This document shows, piece by piece, positions 11,764 through 21,600 of a stretch of 64,000 bases of DNA. Position 1 is the first letter of the stretch. The number at the start of each line of letters is the position of its first letter. The position numbers were made by a program, and so were the translations under genes. Below the pieces are notes generated by a model that did not search any database, had not been told where the DNA came from, and saw only the letters and a program-made list of their open reading frames with translations. Origin of the DNA: Hormiphora californensis (taxonomy: Eukaryota > Ctenophora > Tentaculata > Cydippida > Pleurobrachiidae); assembly GCA_020137815.1 (NCBI GenBank), contig CM035357.1:638474-702473 (forward strand), given 5' to 3'.

Positions 11764-12476
11764 GATGCTTGTGGGAGTCTGTGGGGGAAATCAGAATAAG
11801 AATATCAGCTTGAGAGTTATCAGCTTGAGAGTTATCAACTATCAAGTTGAAGTAAATCAGAATCAGCTTGGAAGTTATGACTTTCAGTTAGTAAATCAGA
11901 AGCAGCAAGATACTAAAATGGAACATTCTTTACAACTTTAAACGGATCCTATTGTATTGTTCATACGGGGGGCGCGGGGGAAGTGCAACAGCACAAGGAT
12001 CCTATAGATAAAACTGAAAAGCAAAACACTAAAACAGTGTGCTGGAGCACTCTCGGAAAGATTGGGATGCTTAATAACATAATGTAGGCACGAGGAATAA
12101 ATAAGAAAATAATATAAAATAAACATAAACGCTCTCTCTCCTTTTCTCTCTAAAACTCTCATTTTCCCTGTCGGTCACAGTGTTTCAACCACTACAAGTT
12201 TAGTCCTGTCATCGAAGACACTACTAAGACAGACAGGTTCCACGGCAATTTAAGCCAATAACTAAAAACAAACATAGAACGAAGGGTAGTTTGCAGAAAA
12301 ACCAAAACATCCGACCTCATTTTGTATTTCTCTCCCCTCTATCCATTCTTTCTCTCTCTCCGTCTCGCTATCTTTCTCGGTCTTCCTCTATGTCCTCTCT
12401 CTCTATCCCTCCATCCTTTGCTGTTTGAGAGTTCCTGACAGTAGCATTAGATGTAACACCCGTAGCTTGCGCTGAG

Positions 12477-12672
<196 letters not shown>

Positions 12673-12843
12673 CTCTCTTGTAGGGAGTGCCACTCAAAGA
12701 CACGCATACTATGCGGCCTAGCCCCTACAATAAAGTCAATCTACTCGGTTGGGATGGTACCTACTGCAATGCGTGATGCAGGGATCAAGAGTTATCACTA
12801 ATCACGGTACTCTTGACGATGTATTTCTAATAACTCCAACTGT

Positions 12844-13024
12844 CAGTGCTGCTTGTAGTCAAATTACCGTAATGAAAATACAGTAAGGAGCCGCGCACGG
12901 TGCATAACGCGCGGCAAAAAGTTCATGTGTCAGCACGTACTAGCGCCCTGATTGGTCACGGTTGCGCGTCGTCTTACTGTATCTTTAGTTTTCCATTACC
13001 GTTTTCCCACTACAAGCGACCGTG
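12844..13024 (-). mobile_element. MITE family A, copy 1
   Basis: A 181-bp element ending in CGCTTGTAGT-type inverted repeats (left CAGTGCTGCTTGTAGT, right ACTACAAGCGACCGTG). The interior holds ACCGTAATG and ATACAGTAAG in inverted orientation near both ends and a GC-rich core with GCCGCGCGTTATGC. Two other copies lie at 29635-29815 and 31753-31932, opposite in orientation to this one. There is no coding capacity; the target duplication is not clear. Confidence 0.85.
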
Positions 13025-13166
13025 TAACTTGGATTAGGGATTGCCTTGTTCAACCCTATCTCTCTTCACGTCCCGAAAAATAGAAAGGTTTTGAGCAAAA
13101 CAAGTACCTAGGGACTGGTATTGGTGTTTGTCAAAAGACCAAACCTATCTATGTACTATCAACAGG

Positions 13167-13282
13167 AGAGGATCCATTATACACAGGCTACAATAAGACA
13201 GATGACGTGTCACCGAGAGATTAGTGACGAGATTGAGACATTATACGAGGGCAAAGTAGATAGTAGAGGGAGTGAGACATTA
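13167..13282 (+). other. Coding-like fragment, possible 5' exon of the coiled-coil gene
   Basis: After an acceptor-like ATCAACAG there are about 115 nt open to a TAG. They encode a charged helical peptide beginning ERIHYTQATIRQM. The end repeats a GAGACATTATA(C)GAGGGCAAAGTAGA motif, so the stop side may be repeat-derived. It lies upstream of and on the same strand as the coiled-coil gene at 14788. No good donor was seen. Confidence 0.25.
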
Positions 13283-13897
13283 TAGAGGGCAAAGTAGAGA
13301 GAGGGGGAGAGAGAGAGAGAGAGAGGGAGAGAGAGAGAGAGTCACAATTTCCGACCCACTGGTAATTTATAGTATCAGTGGAAGAGACAGGCTAAATAGC
13401 ACAAGTACTTGGTAGATGGCAGCTGTATTCTCAGAAGACGTGAGAGACATAGAGAGATTGTTACGTTAATTAATAGAGAGAGAGAGATAGATAGAGAGAT
13501 AGAGGGTCCCTCTCAGAGGGATGGAGAGAAGAAAGATAGGTGTGTTTGGTACCTCATTATTACGATGGAAATATTACCACTTATCGGAAACACATAACGT
13601 ATTGGCACCTGGAAAAATGAGAGAACTAGAAGGGGAAGAAGGAGAGTAAAGGCGAAGGTTGGCCAGGAAAATTATCGATATAAATGTTGGACTGGAGGGG
13701 TTGTTCGAACTTCGACATAAAAACATTATAATACACGTACACATATAAATTAGGATAAATTATAGGCCATTTAACCAATTAATGATTGATTTTCTACTGG
13801 TTTGACCTCCAATAACTGTCAGTGGTGGACTCTATTCATGTATTTGTATTTCGGACTACGGGTTTCGATGATCATGAAGTGCTCAGTTTTAGTATAT

Positions 13898-14052
13898 TCG
13901 GCCCCAGATTTTCCCGCCCCGATCGCGATTTACCGAACGGATAAATTTCCCCCGATATTGCTGATGTCAACCCGATAAACTGGCACCCCAATTTACTGCA
14001 CAAAATCCTTTCCCCTGACTTCAGAGCAACCCGGTAAATCGGGGCCTGACTG
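13898..14052. mobile_element. Decayed pogo-like MITE
   Basis: A degenerate relative of the CAGTCGGACCCCGATTTACC family: GGCCCCAGATTTTCC at the left, AACCCGGTAAATCGGGGCCT and GACTG at the right, CCCGA and CCCTTTCCCC-like segments inside. Better copies are at 43972, 45440, 58973 and 59353. Confidence 0.6.
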
Positions 14053-14787
14053 TCGCAGTAGTTCTAAAGGGCGGAACAGGTAGTAGATATACCTTAGCTT
14101 CCGCAACTTCCATGTATTTCTTTCCATCATTTAGTTTTCTAGCGACATTTGGAAGATGTTATATTTGACTCATCATACACATTTTACCTCCCGGACCGTT
14201 TACAATAATCGGCTACTGTGTCTCCTTCTCTGCAAGGTCTTCTTTATTCCACGATACAATGTGTGCTTTTTCGTGAACATATATTATCTTAGCTTGTTCC
14301 CTTTCCGTATCGAATGTCCCGAATTTTCTTTACCCCTTATATAATTTAGTTTTCCTAATGCTGTCCGACCAGTGCAGATGCAGCTGTTACTCCTGAATTC
14401 CTTTTTTCAATTTGATATTGGCTTATCCGAGATTGGAAATGGTAGTCTGAAACTCCCTATTCATTACCTATTCAGAGAGAGAGAGAGAGATTGGGAGAGA
14501 GCAAGGGAGATATTGGACCATGAAGCGTGCCGTGCATGGTTGGATGACATGTGGTTCATGACTCATGTTCGATCCTCACATCTTGTAGTGAGAAAAGAGA
14601 GAGAAAGAGAGAGTGAGTTAGAGAGATCGAAAGAGATAGAGAGATGGAGAAAAAGATAGAGTTGAGAAAGAGAGAACAAGAGCACATTTGATTAACATGT
14701 TCGATATTGAACATATGTGAGAAGTGCATGAATGGCTCCATAAAATACAACCTCCCACATAGCATACTCTGACAGCTGTTTCAGGAC

Positions 14788-15744
14788 ATGCCTCAGTTTT
14801 TTGTATGGAGGAGTACCCCACAGCAGTTTCAATCTTCATCACCAACTAAACTGAAGGGTACCACACAACAGTTTCAACCTTTATCATCAACTAAACTGAA
14901 GGGTACCCCGCAGCAGTTGCAGCCGGTGACCCCTCCCAAACTGAAGAGTACCACACAACAGCAGCCTACACCGCCAACTAAACTGAAGAGTACCACACAA
15001 CAGCAGCCTGCACCACCATCTTTGTTTTGTTCTAACCCTCCTCCGGGGCGCGTTACTGGGACCGGGTCGAACAAGGCAACACCAACTAAATTGAAACGGA
15101 GTGTATCAGCACCGCCTCGTTCTAGACTGCCTGCCCGCTCCAGACTACCTCCCCCTACTGCAACAACACACTCAGGTCCACTATCGACCAGAGCAGTACC
15201 CTCTAGAACAGCACCATTACAAAGGCCCAAAATAAAAGACAGTATCGATGCAGGCCGGGAAAGTCTAAGGGAACAATTTGTGAGGACTGAGAAAAAGAGG
15301 GAGGTAGACCGGCAAGCATGTGCGGTCACGTCAGTTGAAATGTATCTAAGTAAGGTTTCAGACCGTCTCACAGAAGAAAAGGAAAGATTTGAGGAATACT
15401 TTAGATCATACATGGAGTTCCACAACGAGGAGAAGGATCGAATTGAAAGTCTTGAACTGAATGGTGAGCTACTACGGAGGGAAATACGCCAAGAGATCAG
15501 GAAGACACGGGGAGATATTGATGAGTTAGAACAGTCCCTTGAACAGCTGGAAGAGAGGTGTGAGGTGTATGCAACGCTGGAGACCCTCCTCGGAGGGGAG
15601 GAATCAGTGGTGGGGCAACTGGTCAGGGACATGCGGAACATGGAAGAAAATAACTTTGCGCTGTTCGAGGAGGGACAGGAGAAGGAGGTTAAGCTTATTG
15701 AGCTGAGACAAAAACTGAGAGATATGATGCACAAGTACGTGTAG
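14788..15744 (+). CDS. Coiled-coil protein, DUF4200/CFAP-like
   Basis: A 318-residue open frame. Residues 1-80 are low-complexity, with at least five repeats of the type PTKLK(G/S)T(P/T)QQ. Residues 80-150 are Pro/Arg/Ser rich and basic. Residues 150-318 form a continuous charged coiled coil (RTEKKREVDRQ, EERFEEYFRSYMEFHNEEKD, RQEIRKTRGDIDELEQ) that resembles the DUF4200 domain of ciliary proteins such as CFAP100, CFAP73 and CCDC38. In those proteins the coil links doublet-microtubule or inner-arm-associated structures. An acceptor-like CTGTTTCAG lies just before GAC-ATG, so the ATG may be internal to a spliced gene; 13167-13282 is a candidate earlier exon. Assignment to DUF4200 rests on pattern and spacing, not on an alignment. 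Confidence 0.55.
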   Translation: MPQFFVWRSTPQQFQSSSPTKLKGTTQQFQPLSSTKLKGTPQQLQPVTPPKLKSTTQQQPTPPTKLKSTTQQQPAPPSLFCSNPPPGRVTGTGSNKATPTKLKRSVSAPPRSRLPARSRLPPPTATTHSGPLSTRAVPSRTAPLQRPKIKDSIDAGRESLREQFVRTEKKREVDRQACAVTSVEMYLSKVSDRLTEEKERFEEYFRSYMEFHNEEKDRIESLELNGELLRREIRQEIRKTRGDIDELEQSLEQLEERCEVYATLETLLGGEESVVGQLVRDMRNMEENNFALFEEGQEKEVKLIELRQKLRDMMHKYV

Positions 15745-15799
15745 ACGTTGTATTACATGGTCTCTTATATAGTCGGTATAAGAAGTGTTTGGGGGCCTT

Positions 15800-16200
15800 T
15801 TACACACTGTTTAATGCTGTTATTATAGGAACTGTTTAATGCTGTTATTATAGGAACTATGATTTCACGTGAGAGGAAGATAAATAGAGATCTAATAATG
15901 GAGAGAGATAGATATGAATAGAGATAGATAGATAAACCAGAGATGGAGAGAGAGAGGATTATAGAGACAATGTAATTATAATGTAGAAGGAACTATTGCA
16001 CATCCTGTTTTCTTATCTTAGACACATGAACTTGAAGCTGAATTTCGTTTCACTACTTTCCTCTACTAAATATATTTACAAGGACTACATCTAATGTGCT
16101 AATCCTATTGCCCCAAGGCCGGGGGATGAGATACATTTAATTTGGAAACAGGTGCAGTGTTGATAATCCAGTTAGATTCCATCCCCATCTCTCTCTAGTG
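15800..16200. other. Intergenic stretch between the coiled-coil gene and the secreted-peptide gene
   Basis: It contains a short direct duplication (ACTGTTTAATGCTGTTATTATAGGA, present twice at about 15806-15857; only the motif start is given here as ACTGTTTAATGC) and AGAT-rich sequence. Nothing else is seen. Confidence 0.6.
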
Positions 16201-16228
16201 CCCCCCCCCCCCCCGTCTCTATAGTCGA

Positions 16229-16235
16229 TATAAAA
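16229..16235 (+). promoter_or_regulatory. TATA box of the secreted-peptide gene
   Basis: TATAAAA lies 36 nt before the ATG at 16271, with a run of C just upstream at 16201-16214. The spacing implies a very short 5' UTR. Confidence 0.6.
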
Positions 16236-16270
16236 AGCAGAGTTTCTCGACAGTTTCTTCAAACTCAAAC

Positions 16271-17955
16271 ATGATGATGAAGTGTGCTCTTGTTCTCGCT
16301 GCCTGTGTTCTCGGTCTTGCCTACGGTCGGGGCGACATGGTAAGTTCATTGTATCGTAATGAGACTGTATCAATGAGACTGTGTATCATGCTGATTAGAC
16401 CCCTCAAAGCACTCTCATTTTCTCCTGTTACAGCCCATTATTACCTCAATACCAATAATTGTTAACTCTCTGTTAACTCTCTGTTAACTCTCTGTTAACA
16501 CTCTGTTAACTCTCTAAGTTAACTCTCTCTGTTAACTCTCTGTTAACTCTCTGTTAACTCTAAGTTAACTCTCTAAGTTAACTCTCTCTGCTAACTCTCT
16601 AAGTTAACTCTAAGTTAACTCTCTGTTAACTCTCTGTTAACTCTCTGTTAACTCTCTGTTAACTCTCTGTTAACTCTCTGTTAACTCTCTGCTAACTCTC
16701 TGTTAACTCTCTGTTAACTCTCTAAGCTAACTCTCTAAGTTAAGTCTCTGTTAACTCTCTGTTAACTCTCTGTTAACTCCCTGTTAACTCTCTGTTAACT
16801 CTCTGTTAACAATAGATTGAGCCCATTGTGGAGGGATACCTGGAGTCACTCACTGTCAGCGGGGGATTCGCCAACCTCTGTTCTGAAGACGTAAGTGATT
16901 CTAGCCTCCCCCAGACCCCAAATTCTTGCCCTAGCTCCAGACCCCAAATTAAAGCCTCCTCAGCTTCTTCTTCAACCTGTCCATGGCGATATCCTGACTT
17001 GACAGTGGTGTTCAAATCGTTATGAAACCCGATAGTTGATTTATCAGTCGTTTGAAGATTTTGCGCGCTCATGATAACTGCTAGCTGGGGGATTTAACAC
17101 CCTGCTCGCGATTTATCAGGCCAGTGTCCTTTTTCACGCGTTTCTCTTCATTTGAATAACATGCGTGTAAAATTCTAATTATTGAAAATGTGTGTAAACA
17201 CACAGTTCTGTCAACAAAAGAAAGGGGAAACATGTCTGCAACACGTTTCAATGTTATCTCTCTCATAAGGAGTGAAAAGAATCACATTCCATTCATTTCT
17301 CTCTCTCATTGTCTCTTTTACTGTTCATTACCTCTGACAGTGTGTATTGCCCCTAATCTTTCTCTCTCTTTCTCAAACATGTTAGGAACAGTAGACACTA
17401 AGTCTACACACATTTTCAGGGTATCTGTTGACTATTTACCAGCAGTTCTAGTGTGTTTCACCTTGTGTTGTGTCTCTTATTTGTGTGTAATTACTATCGG
17501 GTTTCATAAAATATGAACGTTTGTTAGCCTATCGCGTTATAGGTTTAAATCACCTCCCCCTCACCCTCGGCTGGCGCCTCGGGATCGGAGTCGGGATTTA
17601 AACCAGTTTAATCGCCCTGCCGGGCGATTAAACTCCAGTTGGCTGTCCCCAGCTCGCGCTGGGAACAGCCAACTTCATAACGCGCCAGTCTACAAACGTT
17701 CATACTTCATGTATTTGCAGCACAAGATAGATTTCTAATCTCTCCTGACTATCTGAGAGCTCATGATCATGAGTCGACTCTTCCCCTTACTCAACAACCC
17801 TTATAGGTTATTGAGCTTCTGGAGGTGCTGGAGGTACCCATTATTATGACCCCCCCCCCCCCCATTTGTTATAGGTTATTGAACTTCTGGAAGTGTTGGA
17901 GGTACCCCAAAACAACATGGCACAGTTTATCTCCGCCCGGTCAGCCTTCTGCTAA
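16271..17955 (+). CDS. Small secreted peptide, three exons
   Basis: Exons 16271-16339, 16816-16890 and 17875-17955 all join in phase 0 through GTAAGT donors and encode 74 residues with a TAA stop at 17953-17955. Residues 1-19 are a textbook signal peptide (MMMKCALVLAACVLGLAYG); the mature part of about 55 residues has two cysteines, one per exon 2 and exon 3 (FANLCSED and SARSAFC), and an acidic hydrophobic helix VIELLEVLEVP. The family is not recognised; a secreted peptide or small effector is inferred from the signal sequence alone. Intron 1 is filled by an 11-bp minisatellite. Intron 2 carries a 683-bp composite transposon, and the first part of exon 3 with its acceptor is duplicated at 17803-17840. 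Each exon gives a complete domain unit, so exon skipping would keep frame. Confidence 0.65.
16459..16812. repeat. Minisatellite TGTTAACTCTC in intron 1 of the secreted-peptide gene
   Basis: About 30 copies of an 11-bp unit TGTTAACTCTC with variants (AAGTTAACTCTC, GCTAACTCTC). It ends 3 bp before the AATAG acceptor of exon 2, so it also supplies the pyrimidine tract. Confidence 0.95.
17022..17704 (+). mobile_element. Composite inverted-repeat element, copy 1 (two MITEs side by side)
   Basis: Unit 1 (17022-17506) begins ATGAAACCCGATAGT and ends ACTATCGGGTTTCAT. Unit 2 (17512-17704) begins TATGAACGTTTGT and ends ACAAACGTTCATA, with an inner palindrome TTTAATCGCC/GGCGATTAAA and GTTGGCTGT/ACAGCCAAC. 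The same two units, in the same order, recur inverted at 20649-21331 with almost identical sequence. A 108-residue open frame inside unit 1 (17190-17516) is retained in both copies but is hydrophobic, runs through the terminal repeat and matches no known family. Confidence 0.85.
17803..17840 (+). repeat. Duplicated acceptor and 5' part of exon 3
   Basis: TTATAGGTTATTGA(G/A)CTTCTGGA(G/A)GTG(C/T)TGGAGGTACCC occurs here and again 68 bp later at the real exon 3 start, with three differences. Using the first acceptor gives the same VIELLEVLEVP peptide and then a stop at a short alternative tail; splicing it at its own GAG|GTACCC would insert nine codons in frame. Confidence 0.7.
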
Positions 17956-18698
17956 AGTGGCTTGATGTGGCTCCTTCTGTTAAAGAAAGGGGTGGCTAAT
18001 TGGGAGGTGGCTTGATGTGGCTTACCAATTACTGCAAGGCAACGTAAACGTTGGAGGGGCTGATCGACGCATTGTGAATTAAGAAAATCAAATGGCATAT
18101 ATCAGTCTATTATTGTCTGTTGTATGAGAGTTTGTGCCATATCAAAGAAAAAGAGTCCTAGTTTGCGAATCAAAAAGATCAAACAATATTCAGCCACACA
18201 ATATCTACACATAACATATATTCATGAATTGAATTCAACAATGTATTATATGTTTCAAAATTGGGATCGTGCCTTAAACAATAAACGTGTTAAAAGTAAC
18301 ACACAACTCAAAATACAACAATTGTTGCGTGCGGGGTGTATTACAATCGAGCCTCTTTCAGAAAGAGTCTATCTCATCACCTTGACCTAGGCCCCACTGC
18401 AGCAGAACCAAATGCCCAAAGTAACACAAAGGGTCGATGCAGTGGTTATCGACTACATATTATGGCATACACTTTGCACCCTCTTATAAATATATGTCGA
18501 GGAGAAACAATAAGGCATAAGCACACACTCACACACAGCATGGCACTCACACACGTTCCTGGACCGTTTCGGTGTTTCTCTTTCTTCTTGATCGTTTATA
18601 TTCCTCATAGGTAGACACGTTTTAACATTAAACAGTGTGTAACGGTTCACTGAGTTCACTGAGTTCAAATCGAGTTTCTTAGGAATTTAATGTTTCCT

Positions 18699-21600
18699 TC
18701 AAATAAAAGTGTATCCTATCAGCAATACAATCACCATGGTTATGAAACTCCCCTGATGATAACCTCTCATAGCCCCACTACAGAGAGTGCTAATGTTAAC
18801 ATTATTAGTACACTCTAACGGGGCATAGGTCTCCGCTCCAAAGGAAACATTATACACATCCGTAGTATTAATAGGTTTCAGCATATCCCCATTACCTCCA
18901 CTACACACGCAGTCCGGTGAGAGATCTTGGACCAGGAGGAGGTTGGTCCGGTTGATAGGAGCTGCTAGGAATACTCTGGTACACCCTCCCCTGCAGGGAA
19001 TCCTAAACTCTCTTGCCTCTGCCTCCCTGTTCAACTTAAAGACTTGGTAGTCGGAACAGCATCTATGGGTTGGTTCATCTCTAGGTCTCAGTTTGTTGGA
19101 CCCTAACTGGCTGTGGGTGGAAGAGAGCGTGAAGAGGGAGTAGAGGGAGGCTAGGATGGATGTAATACGGGCAGAGTTGGAGGATTTAGTTTTGAAGCGG
19201 CATGTTTTAAGGCAGTTCTTGAAGGTGTCGACTGTAAACGCTTTCTCAAAGTTTTTAGTTTTTGTGTTGAAGTATGATTTGAGAAACTCGGCCGTCAGCT
19301 GAAAGAATTGAGGGGTTAGTTTCACTGGTATAGAGGCTACAACAAAACGATGTGCTGTCGCACCGTACCATTGTTGCCATGGTGAAGAAAGGGGGTCTAC
19401 AGGTGGTGGAATTAAATTTGTACCGAGAAGGTGCAGAGGTCATATTAGTGACCCCCCCCCCTAGTGACTTTAGTACAAAACTGTAACGTGGGAATTGTAT
19501 TTGAAAGGCATATTGGGAGAGTAAGAAAATGATCAATTTACCTCGGGATAGGATATGGACATGTGAGTCCCCACAACAGAGTTTTCAGGTGATTTCCAGG
19601 GATTCTCGTACACTATAAACCCCTTATCATCCACTAGGAATGACTCGGTCCCACTCCAGTCCACCAGCGAGTTCTTGGGGTTGTCTGAAAGGGGTTGTCT
19701 GAAGGAGGTTGTCTGAAAAGGTGTGCGGACTCTAGTGCTACACTCTAAGTCTACAGTGGACTCTATATCTAAATTTAGATTTAGATAAAGAGTCCAAATA
19801 AGTCTAAACTCTAGGAGGACTCTATCTCTAAAAAGTCTAAACAGGGCGGACTCTTTATCTAAAAAGTCTACAAAGAGCGGACTCTATATCTACATAAATC
19901 TAAATTAGACATAGAGTCCGCCATTCTCAGCGAACTCGAGATTTCGGCCGTTAGGCCGGAAATGAGAGTTTGCTGTACCTCTATACTAATTGAGAAGTGT
20001 TAGGGCCATTATTTGGGTTCGAGGTTAGGGTTAGGGTTATGGTGAGGGTTAGGTTTTGGGTTGGTTTAGGATTTTAGACATAGAGTCCGGGTTGGGGGAT
20101 TTGGCGCCAAAATGTACTAGAGGACTCTATATCTAAAAAGTCTACACAGTGCGGACTCTATATCTAAAAAGTCTACACTGGGCGGACTCTTTATCTAATT
20201 TTTTTTCAAAGTCTAACTGTAGATAAAGAGTCCGCTTTTAGATATAGAGTCCGCCTTGAATTTAGATAAAGAGTCCGTTAGCACTAGAGTCCGCCCACCG
20301 TCTGAAAAAGGGTTGTGACACCATTTTGGGGTGGTTAAATGTACTTTCTGAGGCGCCACAGACCTGATAAACGCGTAGAGAACTCATGTGGCGTGAAACA
20401 GGCTAACTTTCAGCGAGGCACACTTTTAATGACGGTAGTTACCTCGAAATATGTCAAAGATGATTTTTAGAGAATTCTCCTCCAGTTCCATACCAACTAT
20501 AGCCGGACTTGCTGTCGTGTTATCTGTCAATGATGAGAATACATAATTAGGTTTAATATTAAGGAATTAAAGGACAAACCACGTGACAACTACAGCAAAG
20601 ACAGACATGAAACACACAAATGAGTAAGGGTGGACTCAACATATGAGGTATGAACGTTTGTAGACTGGCGCGTTATGAAGTTGGCTGTTCCCAGCGCGAG
20701 CTGGGGACAGCCAACTGGAGTTTAATCGCCCGGCAGGGCGATTAAACTGGTTTAAATCCCGACTCCGATCCCGAGGCGCCAGCCGAGGGTGAGGGGGAGG
20801 TGATTTAAACCTATAACGCGATAGGCTAACAAACGTTCATATTTTATGAAACCCGATAGTAATTACACACAAATAAGAGACACAACACAAGGTGAAACAC
20901 ACTAGAACTGCTGGTAAATAGTCAACAGATACCCTGAAAATGTGTGTAGACTTAGTGTCTACTGTTCCTAACATGTTTGAGAAAGAGAGAGAAAGATTAG
21001 GGGCAATACACACTGTCAGAGGTAATGAACAGTAAAAGAGACAATGAGAGAGAGAAATGAATGGAATGTGATTCTTTTCACTCCTTATGAGAGAGATAAC
21101 ATTGAAACGTGTTGCAGACATGTTTCCCCTTTCTTTTGTTGACAGAACTGTGTGTTTACACACATTTTCAATACTTAGAATTTTACACGCATGTTATTCA
21201 AATGAAGAGAAACGCGTGAAAAAGGACATTGGCCTGATAAATCGCGAGCAGGGTGTTAAATCCCCCAGCTAGCAGTTATCATGAGCGCGCAAAATCTTCA
21301 AACGACTGATAAATCAACTATCGGGTTTCATAAATATATGTTGTAGGGTAAGATATATGTGGAGCGTCAATGACTAGTTATAGGTACCTGGAGTTTCAAC
21401 AAAGAGAAACAAGGTTACTTCAGATTGGACAAATGTTTCGATGGCACTAACACCACCTGGGTACCTGGAGTTTCAATGATTATGTTTCGGGTGACAAACA
21501 TGGCTCTTCTGCCAGGGTCCACTACTGAGGGGAGGAGGGGTCCAAAGTTGAAATCTGAGGTTGGATTCTCAACACTTGTTATCAACCTAACGGGCGGTAG

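Noticed and set aside
14874-15734. 286-residue open frame opposite the coiled-coil gene
   Set aside because: Ser-rich antisense shadow of a charged coiled coil; the plus strand has the clear coding pattern.
17190-17516. 108-residue open frame, repeated identically at 20837-21163
   Set aside because: It lies inside a MITE, is hydrophobic and low-complexity, and reads through the terminal inverted repeat. Identity of the two copies follows from recent duplication of the element, not from selection on a protein.
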